DNA of 64,000 nucleotides from Oegoconia quadripuncta (taxonomy: Eukaryota > Arthropoda > Insecta > Lepidoptera > Autostichidae), in NCBI GenBank assembly GCA_949316235.1, contig OX438758.1:7473731-7537730 (forward strand), written 5' to 3'. A model generated the notes under the pieces. It searched no databases. It saw only the letters and a list, made by a program, of their open reading frames with translations, and was not told where the DNA came from. This document shows positions 20,860 through 31,626 of this stretch, in pieces. A program made the position numbers and the translations under genes. Every line of letters starts with the position of its first letter. Position 1 is the stretch's first letter.

Positions 20860-21740
20860 ACTAACACTCGATTTCATTTGTTTTTGTCTAAGAAACGTCA
20901 CTCTTCTCAACTCGGACATTTGTTTCACTTACTCCAAGGTCGAAAAGGGATACTTTTAAATAGGTCCTATCGAAATTAGAGTAAAATCGGTTTAGTAGTT
21001 TTTTGTATTTACGGTAAACAGCCGGATCGCATTACGTATTTAGATGATTTTGAGAACAGAACCTTACTGAAGTCAGTTGTATTGTCCATTTTTGGCGGTT
21101 TGAATTATTCAAGTCCAATATTTCTCATTATAAAGTAATCTCGGATCGACTCGGTTTTGGGATTTGTCGGCGCATCGTCTCCTGTACGTACAAGTTCCAT
21201 AGTTTTTAGTCCAATCATTTTGATACTTACTTCTATTAAAGAAAGTTGAAAAATAAGATAAAGAAATGTTTTTATGATATCGGTTTTAGCAGCTTTCATT
21301 TTACCAAGGTTAAACTACACTGAAGCGACTTTTTGGTGCCTTTAGCAAAAAATTAGCCTATGTGTTAATTAATTAATTTATTTATTTTCGGGAAACTGAC
21401 AGTCGTTATATTATAATGTAAAGTAGAACAGAATAGTCATTGTATAGACAGAAATAGTCTCCACTGTATGACTATCTCATACACAGAAATACAGCAAAAT
21501 ATATGTTTAATCCAGTTCCTAATCCGTCTACTGACCAAATTTCATCCAAATCCGTCCAGCCGTTTAAGCGTGAAGAGGTAACAAGCATGCATACACACAG
21601 ACGCATTTTTTAACAAAAATGTAATGGAAGATCAAAAAATTATTTCCAAAATAACATCTTGGTTGTAATTGATGTAGCCAAGGTCGGAGATTCTATTTCT
21701 GTCGAGGTTATAAATATAATGTATATGAAACTATCACATT
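20860..21740. other. No gene; Helitron-like fragment only
   Basis: AT-rich spacer with a partial Helitron-like fragment at 21500-21605 (caaatttcatccaaatccgt, gaagaggtaacaagc). Short frames are not supported as genes. Confidence 0.4.
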
Positions 21741-21744
21741 AGGT

Positions 21745-21935
21745 TGCCAAATAGATTTATGTTAAAAACCTATTTTGATGTAGTGGTGAAAGACCCTGAC
21801 TGTTGTGTGTACGATGAATACGCATGTATACCCGAGTTATTATTTTTTATTGGTAACATCATTCCAACTGGACCGCTTATTGCTTGCGGACAGAGACTGG
21901 ACATACATACACATATAACGCCAACAAACACATAA
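21745..21935 (+). mobile_element. Diverged SINE-B fragment
   Basis: GATGTAGTGGTGAAAGACCC resembles the SINE-B box A and is followed by the acgatgaatacgcatgtata body block; box B is lost. Confidence 0.45.
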
Positions 21936-22289
21936 CACTCGTGGTTTTTCGTCGGGGGTTAAAAACAGTGCACAACATTACAACTCCACTCCAAGAACCA
22001 GGTCTTATGTTTCGTGATTTCCTTCTCGCTTGTATCTTTCATTAAGTATTTCTTCCTCAATCACCATATCTCTGCTCTAATACACTATGTCCATAGCTGG
22101 GGGACCTGGTGACCTGTATTTTTATTTATTTAATAACTGTAATTCTGGTTCTTCCTTTTCAGGCACCACTCTTCCCACAAATGAGTTCTATGTATTACCT
22201 AGTCCTAAACCCACTTTGTAAAGCGTCATTTGTGGTGAGAAAATAAACAATTTTTATTATTATTATTTTATTATTTTTTATTAGTTATG

Positions 22290-22570
22290 GACATTTATGT
22301 CACGACCTTTGTCCCAAATGGGGTGGTCAGACATATCCCAAATTCCAAATATTAAGAGATTAATGCAACTTCCACGAGTCACCTTCGAAATATACAAAAA
22401 TGCACACGTGACAGGGGGCGAGCCTATCGCCGTTGATACATGCAAATCTTTAGATGTTTTTGGTGGAAATCCCTTAGTCGCCTTTTACGTCATCCACAGG
22501 AAGACACGGGTTGGTTCTATTCTTTTTAACTGCCGAAACCATAGAGCCCATGTACGTTTATAATACGTAT
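22290..22570 (+). repeat. Dispersed repeat, longest copy in window
   Basis: Contains cacgacctttgtcccaaatg, a GGGGTGGTCAGA block, the cacgtgacagggggcgagcc block and ends accatagagcc. Fragments recur near 8935, 9995, 12755 and 16545. Non-coding. Confidence 0.5.
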
Positions 22571-22689
22571 TTATTTAAGATGTTCTTAGAGGGAAACTAG
22601 ATGGCGCAGTGTGAATGTTCCACGATATTAAAAAAAAAAAATGGGGTGGCCCATTGGCAAGTGACCGTTGTTTTTAGCTATGCTAGTTA

Positions 22690-22990
22690 AGAGGGTTTAT
22701 TTTATTCCTTCCAGTGGCGCCCTCATTTTTGAATTCATTAAGATTTTTGTAAATACAGAATAGGTAAATCGCTCTGACTCACTCGAGAAGTCCAGTAGCT
22801 AAATTATAAATAATACATAAATAGCTTCGATTAAGGTTATTTTCGAGAATTTCTGGAAAATAACCCCCATCAAAGCTATCTAGGTATTATGATAATTAGC
22901 TATAGGCTTCTTGAATGCAGGTCAGAACGACTTTTTTGATTTATTTTGTATTTAAAAGGAAATATCATAAGAGTTAACTATACCTAAACC
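22690..22990. repeat. GGCGCC MITE-like family copy
   Basis: Left end ATTCCTTCCAGTGGCGCCCTC matches the family; the interior has the atcgctctgact and ttttcgagaatt blocks shared with 36700-36960 and 62085-62250. The right end is decayed. Confidence 0.5.
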
Positions 22991-23065
22991 TATTCACGTT
23001 ATGCTGTGAAGTCGTTTACCTAAAATACGGCTTATGACATCAAAAGACAAAACTCCAATTTAAAT

Positions 23066-23071
23066 TTTATT
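23066..23071 (-). terminator. Polyadenylation signal of gene B
   Basis: AATAAA on the minus strand, about 60 bp below the stop codon of gene B. Confidence 0.5.
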
Positions 23072-23129
23072 TTGGGTAGTATTTTTTACAAATAAAAAAT
23101 GTTGAAAAGTTACATGATTACAGCCCTTA

Positions 23130-26100
23130 TTACAAAATTTTGAGACCAAAGTCACAAATATTGTGCTGTACGAACGTAGGGCCTATAAATGCAGCGTCAG
23201 TCAGGAAAGTTTCGGCGACAACTGCTCGAACATTGGCAAAGAGTGCAACGGCAGCAGCTTGTACTTGTGGATCTGCAAAAATAGGCACATCTCTCACATC
23301 TAGTAAAATATTTTATTATTAATTTATCTGTACATATATGTAATAACATTAATTGCAAATAAAACAAAGTAGAAAAATAGAAAAACCAATCAAATCACAG
23401 ATTCCAAACACTTATTCAGCCCCGAAATCTAAGCAAGATAGAAAACGAGTTCAAGATCGCTATCATGTGGCAGGGTATCCAGGATGCTAGCTTTATGGAA
23501 TGGCAATACTATAGTATACTATAGTATTGGCCAAGGCACCACCAGCTCTGCGATCGCCAGATAACTCATAATATTATTATTCAAAAATTTAGAAAAAAAA
23601 AAACTAAAGGTAAATCTTGTCCACCGAGCATACCCAAAATTCTGGCAGTATTGACCCGCTGGATAGCAAAGTAAAACAGCTGCCTGATTCTTGACCTCAA
23701 GGAGAGGCGTGAGCCTTAAAGAAAGAATGCGAACGCTTCTAATAATCAGGTAACATCGAATTAGAATATTATTTTCTCATAAATTACTACATTTAATAAG
23801 GCATTTACTAAATCGCGTGTATTATCTTCTTCAGTCAAAAATAACATTTAGTGACATAAAGTTGTCGTTGTATTTTTATATAAATGTACATAAGGAGGTC
23901 AAGGAGGTTAGGGACGTGTCAATGGATTGTCTAGAGCAGATGTAAGCCTGAAAATACCTATGTAGCGTGTTCACCCACAACTGAACACAGATATTATCAA
24001 CAGCCTTATACGTCCCCACTGTTGGGGTACGGCCTCCTCTCACTTAAGGTTATAGGGCCCATCACGCGGGTTCAGTGCGGATTGGTGCATTTGTGTCAGA
24101 CTAGTGGCCACCTGAGAGTCAGTGTTCTTAAGCGCCTCCTATTGGTCATCGACTTGGCTTAACGACTGTCTTCAATTGAAAACAATCGGGATCGACACTA
24201 ACCGGTGTCCACCAAAGCAGGGAAACATTCTTATTAAAATGCTACTAGTGGTCACCCATCTAAGGAACTGCGCTAATCAAAAACTAATAGCAAATGCGAC
24301 TGCGACACGAATGCTTCGAGATCACAAATATAGAGATATATTTACACTTGATAATATCGTTGAAATAAGGATAGTATTGTGGTATGGTAAGGATGGTATT
24401 GTGTGTTGAAATTATTTGTTACACACCTGTACTATTGAAGAGACCAGGTCCAAATTCATAAGGTGGCACTGCGTCGTTTACAAAAGCAAATGCAACGGAC
24501 CTCTCCAGATCGATGTCAAATATTTTTGGAATAATTAAAGTAATTATTACAGATTCTGAAAAAAAAAATCAACACGATTTTCTCTGGAAGTATAAAGGTG
24601 AAAAAATGCAGGGATAATTAGTGCATATGTCATCAGAGGTCACTTTCCATCAGGTGAGATTGTGGTCAAACGCGTAACATAAAGAAACATATTGTTTTGA
24701 GTTTTGACCATTATTATTTCGTTTAAATTACTTCTGTTTAAGTATTAATCTTGAGGTTTATTAACTTAAATAAGATATACATACGATAAGTGACTGATGA
24801 ATAGTCAGTTGTCACAACTGGCTCCTTCCCTCGTCGATGAAATCTGAAGTAGGTGTAATTAGAGGACTGAGTGAGCCCCCTGAAGTCTACAGCCAGGACT
24901 ACCTTGTCTGTATCCCTGTTTATACTGAAAATATTATAGATATAATATTATTATATTAATATATCTGGAAGTACAAAAAAAATTTATTCTAAATTTCGTT
25001 GTCGAATTTAGTAACATTTGGTAATAGGTCTAGAATTCACAGTTAATCAATATCCTTTAGATGTACAAGCATTGTGTTATAAACACATCGAACCTGTCAG
25101 CGAAAAAGACCGCTGCAGCACTCAAAGTGTTCGGTTTTTCCTCATTATTCTTAAAAACAAAATCTGTTTTTGGAATACATTGGACCAGCATAATCACATA
25201 TTCAATAGTTCGGCACTTATAAATTAAGACCATATTTACTCGTATGTATTTGTGCGAAACGGGTTATGTTAAGTGACGATGAGGCCAATAGTGGAATCGT
25301 ATTCAGCCAGAATTTATTTGGTAGACTGATTATCTTATCTCAAACAACCTGAATACAACAATGCTAACCTGAATAACATACTTCTTGGTTGCAGAGTTAG
25401 ATAAGATGATGGTAACTAGCCAGGAGACAATTAAAACTGCCTTATTACCAACAATATTGTCTTTGGGATATCTTCTGGGCAATATCGCTACCATCTATCT
25501 CAACAACTCCCTTATTGTCTAACTTCAATGGTAATGAATTTCATCAAAAACTATCACATTAAACCATAATAGGGTTCAATTATCAAAAAGCCATCAATGG
25601 CAAAAGAGGTGACAATGAAGTTTATTACCATTAGATAGATAATGCATACTTACTAAAATTCCTCAATTCGTCCATTAAGACCTTTAAACTCCTGTTCATA
25701 GTTTGACCATGTCACATTTATGCTTGGAACATAGCTTACACCTTGCCTCCTGTAGTAAGGGTCTGGTACAGGGCCATATACCTTCTTGCAGTGGCTATGG
25801 TCAGCGAAGAAGTTTCTTATGCAGTTTGTATCGTAGGGCCGGCAGGGCCGCTCTATGTTGCCTTGATCTGTAAATGTGACGACCGTTGTAACCTGAACCC
25901 AAATTTCGACAAAAGCTTCCACTGTCTAATGTACTGTAGGTGTATATCATCATCAGCAAACACTAGGCTAATGCTAGACATAGATCTCTCCCAAGGTGGG
26001 CCACACACTGTCTCTTCAACTTTACGCGACTGGTTCGTTTCGAGCCGCACGACGCATAGTACGTCGCTCAGTTTTTAACCTGTGTTTCACTTGATATGTA

Positions 26101-27279
26101 TTAACTGTATGTATATTTAAAACTTAGAAGATAAAGAACTTTGTTTGGGGCTTGTGGACGTAGGTAGGCAAACACTATGTCAAGGGTTTTTTTTTTAATA
26201 TATCGCATATAAGACTGGAAAAAGGCACAGAATAACTCACTGTAGTCGTGGTTAGCGACGTTTTTATAAATATTTATGAATGTTTATCAGTAATACAGGC
26301 GTTGAGTTTGGAACTAGATAATTGGTATGTCACCAAAATATTTATCATTATGATAATGGTGAGATCAGAATAAAGTAAGGAATTATCAGCTCGGTATGTA
26401 ACATTGCATAATTACAAATATTATACATATTATTGCACTGAGCAGGAATAAAGAACTCAAATTAATACAATGGTTTTAAATTGGAACTCAACAAATTGTC
26501 TTACGCGGCAAAGGTATTAAATATCAAACTTAATAAATAATAATAAATATCCTTAGACATACACCCAGCGTCATCTAGTTCCACACTAAGCAACTATAGG
26601 CTTGTGTTGTGGATACCAGAAGGTTGATATACTACAAATACATTTATTCTTTTGTAAATAAATACTTATTATAAATGAAAACATCCATAACTCGGGTACA
26701 CATGTCCGTATTCATCACACAAACATATGCCCCTAGCGGGATTCGAACCCGTAACCTTTTGGTATAGTGGTTAGAGTTGCTAACCATTACACCAAACAGG
26801 TCGTCAAAAAGTAGACTCGTCGAGTGTCGACAAAATAGTTGATGAAAAATATACATATATTCTGCAATAATGAATATGTCGTAAAATTTCAATGTGTAGA
26901 GCCTACATTTTCTAAACGCCATATTAAAGAAAAAATTTTACTTACCTGGATTTCCGACATTTAGATTTCTCATCGGAGTGGTGCCATTTCCATTTGTGCC
27001 ATTCATATTTGTACCGTTCATATTCGTGCCATTCATATTTTGGCCAATCATGTTCATATTTTGGCCAATCATGTTCATATTTTGGCCATTCATGTTCATA
27101 TTTTGTCCATTCATATTCATATTTTGGCCATTATTAAAATTATTGGCATTTATATTATTGTTATTATTATTATTGTTGTTGACATTATTTATATTATTGT
27201 TAATATTGTTCACTTGACCTTGACCAAGGCTAAGGGCAATGCAACTGAACAAGAAAGCTAAATATAAAAACGACTTCAT
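23130..27279 (-). CDS. Fibrohexamerin/P25-like protein with long Asn-rich arm, gene B (5 exons)
   Basis: Exons: 26946-27279, 25654-25867, 24785-24924, 24427-24555, 23130-23272, all GT-AG; 960 nt, 319 residues. I chose the ATG at 27279 because it opens directly on a signal peptide (MKSFLYLAFLFSCIALSLG); an in-frame ATG seven codons earlier exists. Residues about 20-100 form an Asn-rich arm: poly-Asn with Ile/Val, then repeated GQNMNMN and GQNMNMI units and three GTNMN units, ending TTPMRNLNVGNP as in gene A. Exon 2 has RPC-x4-D-x2-CI, and the protein ends CDFGLKIL. It is the closest paralogue of A. The core is P25-like by pattern; what the arm does is unknown. It could be a structural or self-associating segment of a secreted silk-type protein. 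Confidence 0.78.
24170..24310. repeat. Repeat D, uninterrupted copy
   Basis: Runs from gtcttcaattgaaaacaatc through ggtcacccatctaagg to cgactgcgacacga. The copy at 33361-33830 has the same order but is split by a SINE-B. It lies in intron 4 of gene B. Confidence 0.5.
25245..25470 (-). mobile_element. Diverged SINE-A
   Basis: Reverse-oriented, heavily mutated SINE-A (cgggttatgttaagtgacga, then a TAGATAAGATGATGGTAACT block), headless. It lies in intron 2 of gene B. Confidence 0.5.
25950..26055. repeat. Retroelement-type repeat fragment in intron 1 of gene B
   Basis: Contains catcatcagcaaacactagg and gacatagatctctcccaagg, a block similar to 34865-35060, common in lepidopteran genomes. Confidence 0.4.
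26535..26812 (-). mobile_element. SINE-B, full length, in intron 1 of gene B
   Basis: Reverse-oriented; tail block ccttagacatacacccagcg at the low end, head with box B GGTTCGAATCCC (minus) at about 26740 and box A TGGTGTAATGGTTAGCAAC at about 26775-26795. Confidence 0.72.
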
Positions 27280-27343
27280 TTTAGAGCCGTATGTATACAA
27301 CTTAGAGAATCAATAAAATAACCCAATGCCAGATCCTATATAG

Positions 27344-27356
27344 CATTCATTGCGTG
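27344..27356. promoter_or_regulatory. Shared upstream motif of gene B (GCGTG core) beside a TATA-like box
   Basis: CATTCATTGCGTG lies 65-77 bp above the gene B start, matching gene A at 12 of 13 positions. CTATATAGG (minus strand, about 27335-27343) adjoins it and is a plausible TATA box. Confidence 0.5.
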
Positions 27357-27654
27357 CGATGCGAGTTAAATTTAACTAGATCATACAATTAACCTGCAAA
27401 CGAGTGCGGTTCTAAATACATAACTATGAAGTTGTAATGGATAAAGGATATTTAGTATTGATTTCGGATTACTTTATTAATGAGTGATTGATTAGCCAAT
27501 TTGATGTCCTAGTTACATTTTGATAATGAGAACACCTGTTAGCATGTACTATAGTGATATAAGTGAATGTGGAGTTCGTGCAGAGTAAAATACAATCCCT
27601 GGGGGTCGTAAAAGGAGGACTAAGGCTTTGAATACAAAAGCAGAAAAAATCCCA

Positions 27655-27848
27655 ACTAATATTATAAATGTGAAAGTTTGTGTGTGTGTATGTATGTATG
27701 TTTGTTACCTCTTCACACCTAAACGGCTGGACGGTTTTAATTTGGTTGGTGTACAGATTACGACTTGGATTAACATATAGGTTATTTTTTTGCTGAACCG
27801 ATTTTGATGAAGTATTCCATACGGACGATGTCGCTGGCTGAAAGCTAG
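27655..27848 (+). mobile_element. Short non-autonomous Helitron-like element, near complete
   Basis: Starts CTAATATTATAAATGTGAAAG, contains gttacctcttcacacctaaa and an accgattttgatgaa block, and ends with GCTGAAAGCTAG followed by T. The ends match those of the other Helitron-like fragments. No coding sequence. Confidence 0.62.
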
Positions 27849-27859
27849 TAGTAATACAA

Positions 27860-28340
27860 TAAGAAGTATCATATTGCAAGTATTTATGTTTATGTCAAGG
27901 TACTAGTTACTAGGGCATTAAACATTATTGTGATTATAACATTTTACATTGGCTTAAGTCCAGTAGTGGACTTTTATGGAGTGACAATGTATGATTGCTG
28001 TGCTGTGAGGTGTCGCACGTAAAAAATGGAAACAACGTGTCTCTTCCCATGGGTATCGTTAAAGGCGTCTAAGGAGTATACTCCTAGGGTGGACCCATTG
28101 TCACCAAGTCAGGATCTGATAATGGAATTTTGCTAAAGTTATATGCATCTGGTTGTTATCATCTCATGTTGCTGAGCTGATGATAGAAGGCACTACTCCT
28201 TAGGAAATATAGAATAATTTGCTTTTAAGTGAGTTTTTTTTTTATTAGTGTTTGATCCTTTGTTGAAGTACTTTTTTTTATATTTTCATATCTCAGGGTA
28301 CTTCTAGAAGTTATTACCTCGTTCTCATAGTATATAAACT
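27860..28340. other. No gene recognised
   Basis: Spacer with weak retroelement-like blocks (for example gttaaaggcgtctaaggag near 28049), otherwise featureless. Confidence 0.4.
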
Positions 28341-28675
28341 TTTTTTTTAATGCACAGACAGGTTCGTACTTGACCTCAATCACACCTGATGTTAAGTGAT
28401 GATGAGGTCGAAGATGGATGCGTACTGACCCGGAAACCCCAACACATTTTGGTGGACCGGCTATCTTATCTCTGACAACCGGAACACAACAATGCTATTA
28501 ATATTGCTGCTTGGCGGCAGATGTAGATAAGATGGTGGTAGCTAGCCAGGCGGACATTTAAAATGCCCTACCACCAACAAAACCGAGTACTTAAACATGT
28601 ACCTCGATGGGGATCGAACCCGCGACTTCCGAATTGTAAACGCAATGTTGTTTACATTGAGACAAGAAAGCGGTT
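28341..28675 (-). mobile_element. SINE-A, full length
   Basis: Reverse-oriented, T-rich start, body block gataagatggtggtagctag, head ending tgtttacattgagaca with mutated box A and an intact GGTTCGATCCCC-like box B. Confidence 0.72.
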
Positions 28676-28679
28676 TATA

Positions 28680-29110
28680 TTTAGTTAAAATTAATACTTA
28701 ATAAATAAGCAGTGCGCGAGAGTGAAAAGGGATTACAGCCTCTCAGAATGTGGAGCAGGGAAACTACGGCGGATATATCACTGAAGATCACTGGAGTTAG
28801 ACAATAGGTCCCTTGGTAAAAGATGATCACTTCACCTTTGACATCTGTAACCTCCTAGAGATAAGATCAATACTTTCGACCTCAGACTATGGTGTGACAG
28901 GCGCCATAAACGTTTATGTCGCGCGAGATAATACTTGTCCTGCTCATTCGCTTGGACGAAATATACTACTATCCCACCCTCACTTCTACGTCACGTGCGA
29001 CAAACGTTGTCATGCTACGCTGGCAGGACTCAGATTCGCATTGTCATTCTGAGTACCAACAAGTCATCCGAAGAGATTAACAGAGTACTACTTATTTTTC
29101 TTAATCATTG
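28680..29110. other. No gene recognised
   Basis: Contains a 79-codon plus-strand frame (28813-29049) without recognisable domains; likely retroelement debris next to the LINE relic. Confidence 0.35.
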
Positions 29111-29114
29111 TTAA

Positions 29115-29235
29115 ACTTAAGTGGTAGCGGACGGGCCCATTGCTCGCAGGGCCGACGGCCATTGGAGCGGAAAGGTTCTCGAGTGGCGACCATGCCCCGG
29201 AAGACGTAGCGTGAGCAGGCAAAGGAATTCCTCTC
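29115..29235 (+). pseudogene. LINE (RTE-like) C-terminal relic
   Basis: The frame reads IARRADGHWSGKVLEWRPCP followed by GRRSV, closely resembling the end of a common arthropod non-LTR retrotransposon polyprotein (H-x-AR...KVLEWRPR-GRRSVGRP). It stops or shifts soon after. There is no RT domain in the flanks. Confidence 0.5.
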
Positions 29236-29359
29236 ACAGAAATAACAATGGGGGATTTGATGCTTCGCGACAGATATACCTAGTTAGGTACTTAGGTATA
29301 TATTTAGTCAACCTTCTGGTCAACAGTAAGGGTCGATTGATCGATTGAGAGGGCTAAAC

Positions 29360-29815
29360 TTGAGAGTGATGCTCGCCACCCGATGTTCCAGTATTCAACA
29401 GTGCTCCAAAGACTACAGAGTCGTAATAACTTTTTAAAGTGCGTTACTCCCGTACAAGTTGTGGCTTCGGATGCTCGCTGCGGCCTGTGGCGGCAAAGAT
29501 ACTCTCTTGCGTAGTTCCTCCCGCTCAAGGAGTCTCTTCCTCCTGGACGCGATTTGCCATGGCCAACATGGAAATCCTTAAATCGGCTTGGAACTCAGGT
29601 TGGCCGCAGCAAAGATAATTTGTGCAGGTGGGGCTTCTCCAATGGCAAGAGTGATCGATGCGAGTGCGGAGTCTCCCCACAGACAATGGATCACGTATTA
29701 TCTAGCCCCGCGTGTCCTGACAGCTGCACCTTTGACGACCTCCTTAACGCCACAGAAAGTGCTGGCTAAGTTTTGGTCCAATAAAATTTGAAATTGCCTC
29801 GACACGTGAAGAAGA
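29360..29815 (+). pseudogene. LINE (jockey/R1-like) 3' relic
   Basis: Frame blocks RLQSRNNFLKCVTPVQ near 29400 and LPWPTWKSLNRL near 29555, then CECGVSPQTMDH and a C-x3-C-like region, resemble the C-terminal tail of jockey/R1-type reverse transcriptases (CDCG...QTM-H). The coding part breaks at stops, and the end gaagaagaaga near 29805 looks like a LINE 3' tail. Confidence 0.5.
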
Positions 29816-29877
29816 AGATCGAAATACTAATATAACAAACTTATTGTTTTTAACTAACATTTAGTAACTAGTAGGTA

Positions 29878-30010
29878 TTATAAATGAGAAAGTTTGGATG
29901 TTAAACAGATTTGGATAAAATTTGGCACACTGGTAGAAAATAATGTTATAGAATACTTTTCATCCCGACAAAGTGAGTAGTTCCAGGATATAGGGATAAA
30001 CAAATTAACT
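29878..30010 (+). mobile_element. Helitron-like 5' fragment
   Basis: TATTATAAATGAGAAAGTTT with a following aaacagatttggataaaatt block; the 3' end is missing. Confidence 0.45.
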
Positions 30011-30124
30011 ATAATTGTTGCTCAATCACATGAAACTAATGAAGGATTTGGAGGTAGAACTTGCCTTAGAATTGGACATGGCTTTTTATTCTGATGAACT
30101 GAGTAGTTTCCACAGGATAAACAT

Positions 30125-30629
30125 ATCCCATCAAAAACAATACTTGTCAAAAAAACCAAGTCTCGCAACTCAGTTGTTCTGCGGTAAAAAGTTGTGAGAT
30201 CCATGTAATACCAAGTCGGTTGTTAATTTATTCAGTCTCTACTTAAGCGACTTTCTGTCTTAATACGTCCAGTCTCTAAGACCACGATCGTGGTCCATAA
30301 CAATTGAAAATCAATTGTGTCTGGAATCTCGGTACTCGAAGCATTAAGTTGTTACGTAATAATTAACAGCATCTTATAGTGACGCATATCAATATTAAAA
30401 TTCTTTAATGTTATATAAATATATCGAGACTTGGCCATCGCACTAAATAATTGAATTTACATGTGTTTTCAGGCGATTGAATTTACACGTCTTTTCAGGC
30501 GATGGCCTTAAGTAGAGACTGAATAAATTAACAACCGACTTGGTATTACATGGATCTCACAACTTTTTACCGCAGAACAACTGAGTTGCGAGACTTGGTT
30601 TTTTTGACAAGTATTGTTTTTGATGGGAT
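30125..30629. repeat. Fold-back repeat with perfect 123-bp arms
   Basis: 30125-30247 is an exact inverted copy of 30507-30629, with a 259 bp loop. The loop includes two tandem copies of a 26 bp unit ending gtnttttcaggcga near 30452-30505. The arms carry mirrored 26-residue open frames, which are not genes. It may be a fold-back transposon or an inverted duplication; an RNA reading through would form a long hairpin. Confidence 0.85.
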
Positions 30630-31415
30630 CTCATTTCTTTTTGTATTTTGTAGACAGTTCTACTTTTTTCCTTTTCGGTACCTTCTACTTATTGTATATA
30701 TGTATATCTACCAGCAACGAATTTTCTTAAAGCCCTCTCTCTGACTTATGAACTTCTCTTATTTTTGTAGGTAGCCTTCCGTTTTCTCTTTTCCGGTACT
30801 ACTTCTTGAGCTTCAGCTACAGTTTTTCTAAGAGCCCACTCCCTGTCTCTATGGGTTTTTCTGGGAGGCTTTGATGTTACAATTTTTGCCGTAAAATAAT
30901 AAAACATCGTTACGAATAAAGCCAATATTGAAAAATTTAATTAACTGAAGACTTGGCTGTATGGGCTTAATTTTCTTTGCTGTCTTTTCTAGATTTTTTA
31001 GTTTTTCCTTGATTCATACACCAAACACTACTTATATTCCAAATTTGAAGCTTCTAGGTCTGCTAGAAGTGCCTTAGAATTTTGATGATCGGTGAGTCAG
31101 TGAGTGACAAAATTAAGAAATTTGACCCCTTATAATTCTTAAAAATACTGGTTCAAATTGAATGAAATTTTAAATATACGTGTCTTTACAATGCCTGCAT
31201 AGTTACTGAAAATTTCAGTCTTCTATTTTTATCCACAACGAAGTTACAGGGGGTCGAAAATGGTCTGAATTGCTTCGAGAAAAGGATGGTACGGCCGTGA
31301 CGCATTTTTGCTCGACTTGGTGGGGGCACGGCCGTGCCCCCAGATTATCCAGACCGGGAAACAAACGTCACCAGACATAATAGAAGTGTTATTATGCCAA
31401 TAGGCGTGATAGATG
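30630..31415. other. No gene recognised
   Basis: AT-rich spacer; a C/T-rich stretch near 30650-30860 and a segment around 31060-31260 that looks like decayed repeat (gtcagtgagtgacaaaatta). Confidence 0.4.
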
Positions 31416-31419
31416 AATG

Positions 31420-31520
31420 TCTTAGTCCACTCCAGGTCAACTATATTATCATTATACGAGGGAAGGCATATATCCCTGCAGTGGGATGTTTACGAGCCAA
31501 TGACGATGACATAAATTCCA
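31420..31520 (+). mobile_element. SINE-C tail fragment
   Basis: Block attatacgagggaaggcata followed by ccctgcagtgggatgttta and cgatgac, the plus-oriented tail of SINE-C. Confidence 0.5.
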
Positions 31521-31562
31521 ATTATCTACAGAAAAACAAATATATGCTTAATAATATTTAAA

Positions 31563-31568
31563 TTTATT
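31563..31568 (-). terminator. Polyadenylation signal of gene C
   Basis: AATAAA on the minus strand about 60 bp below the gene C stop codon. Confidence 0.5.
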
Positions 31569-31626
31569 TTACAATTATATTATAATCAAAATTAATAATT
31601 TTGTGTGTTTGTTTATAACTGTATGT

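Noticed and set aside
26978..27261. Plus-strand hydrophobic open frames opposite gene B exon 1
   Set aside because: Mirror images of the Asn-rich coding repeat on the minus strand.
30022..30744. Two 60-64 codon frames starting with the same 26 residues
   Set aside because: They are the two arms of one inverted repeat, not duplicated genes.
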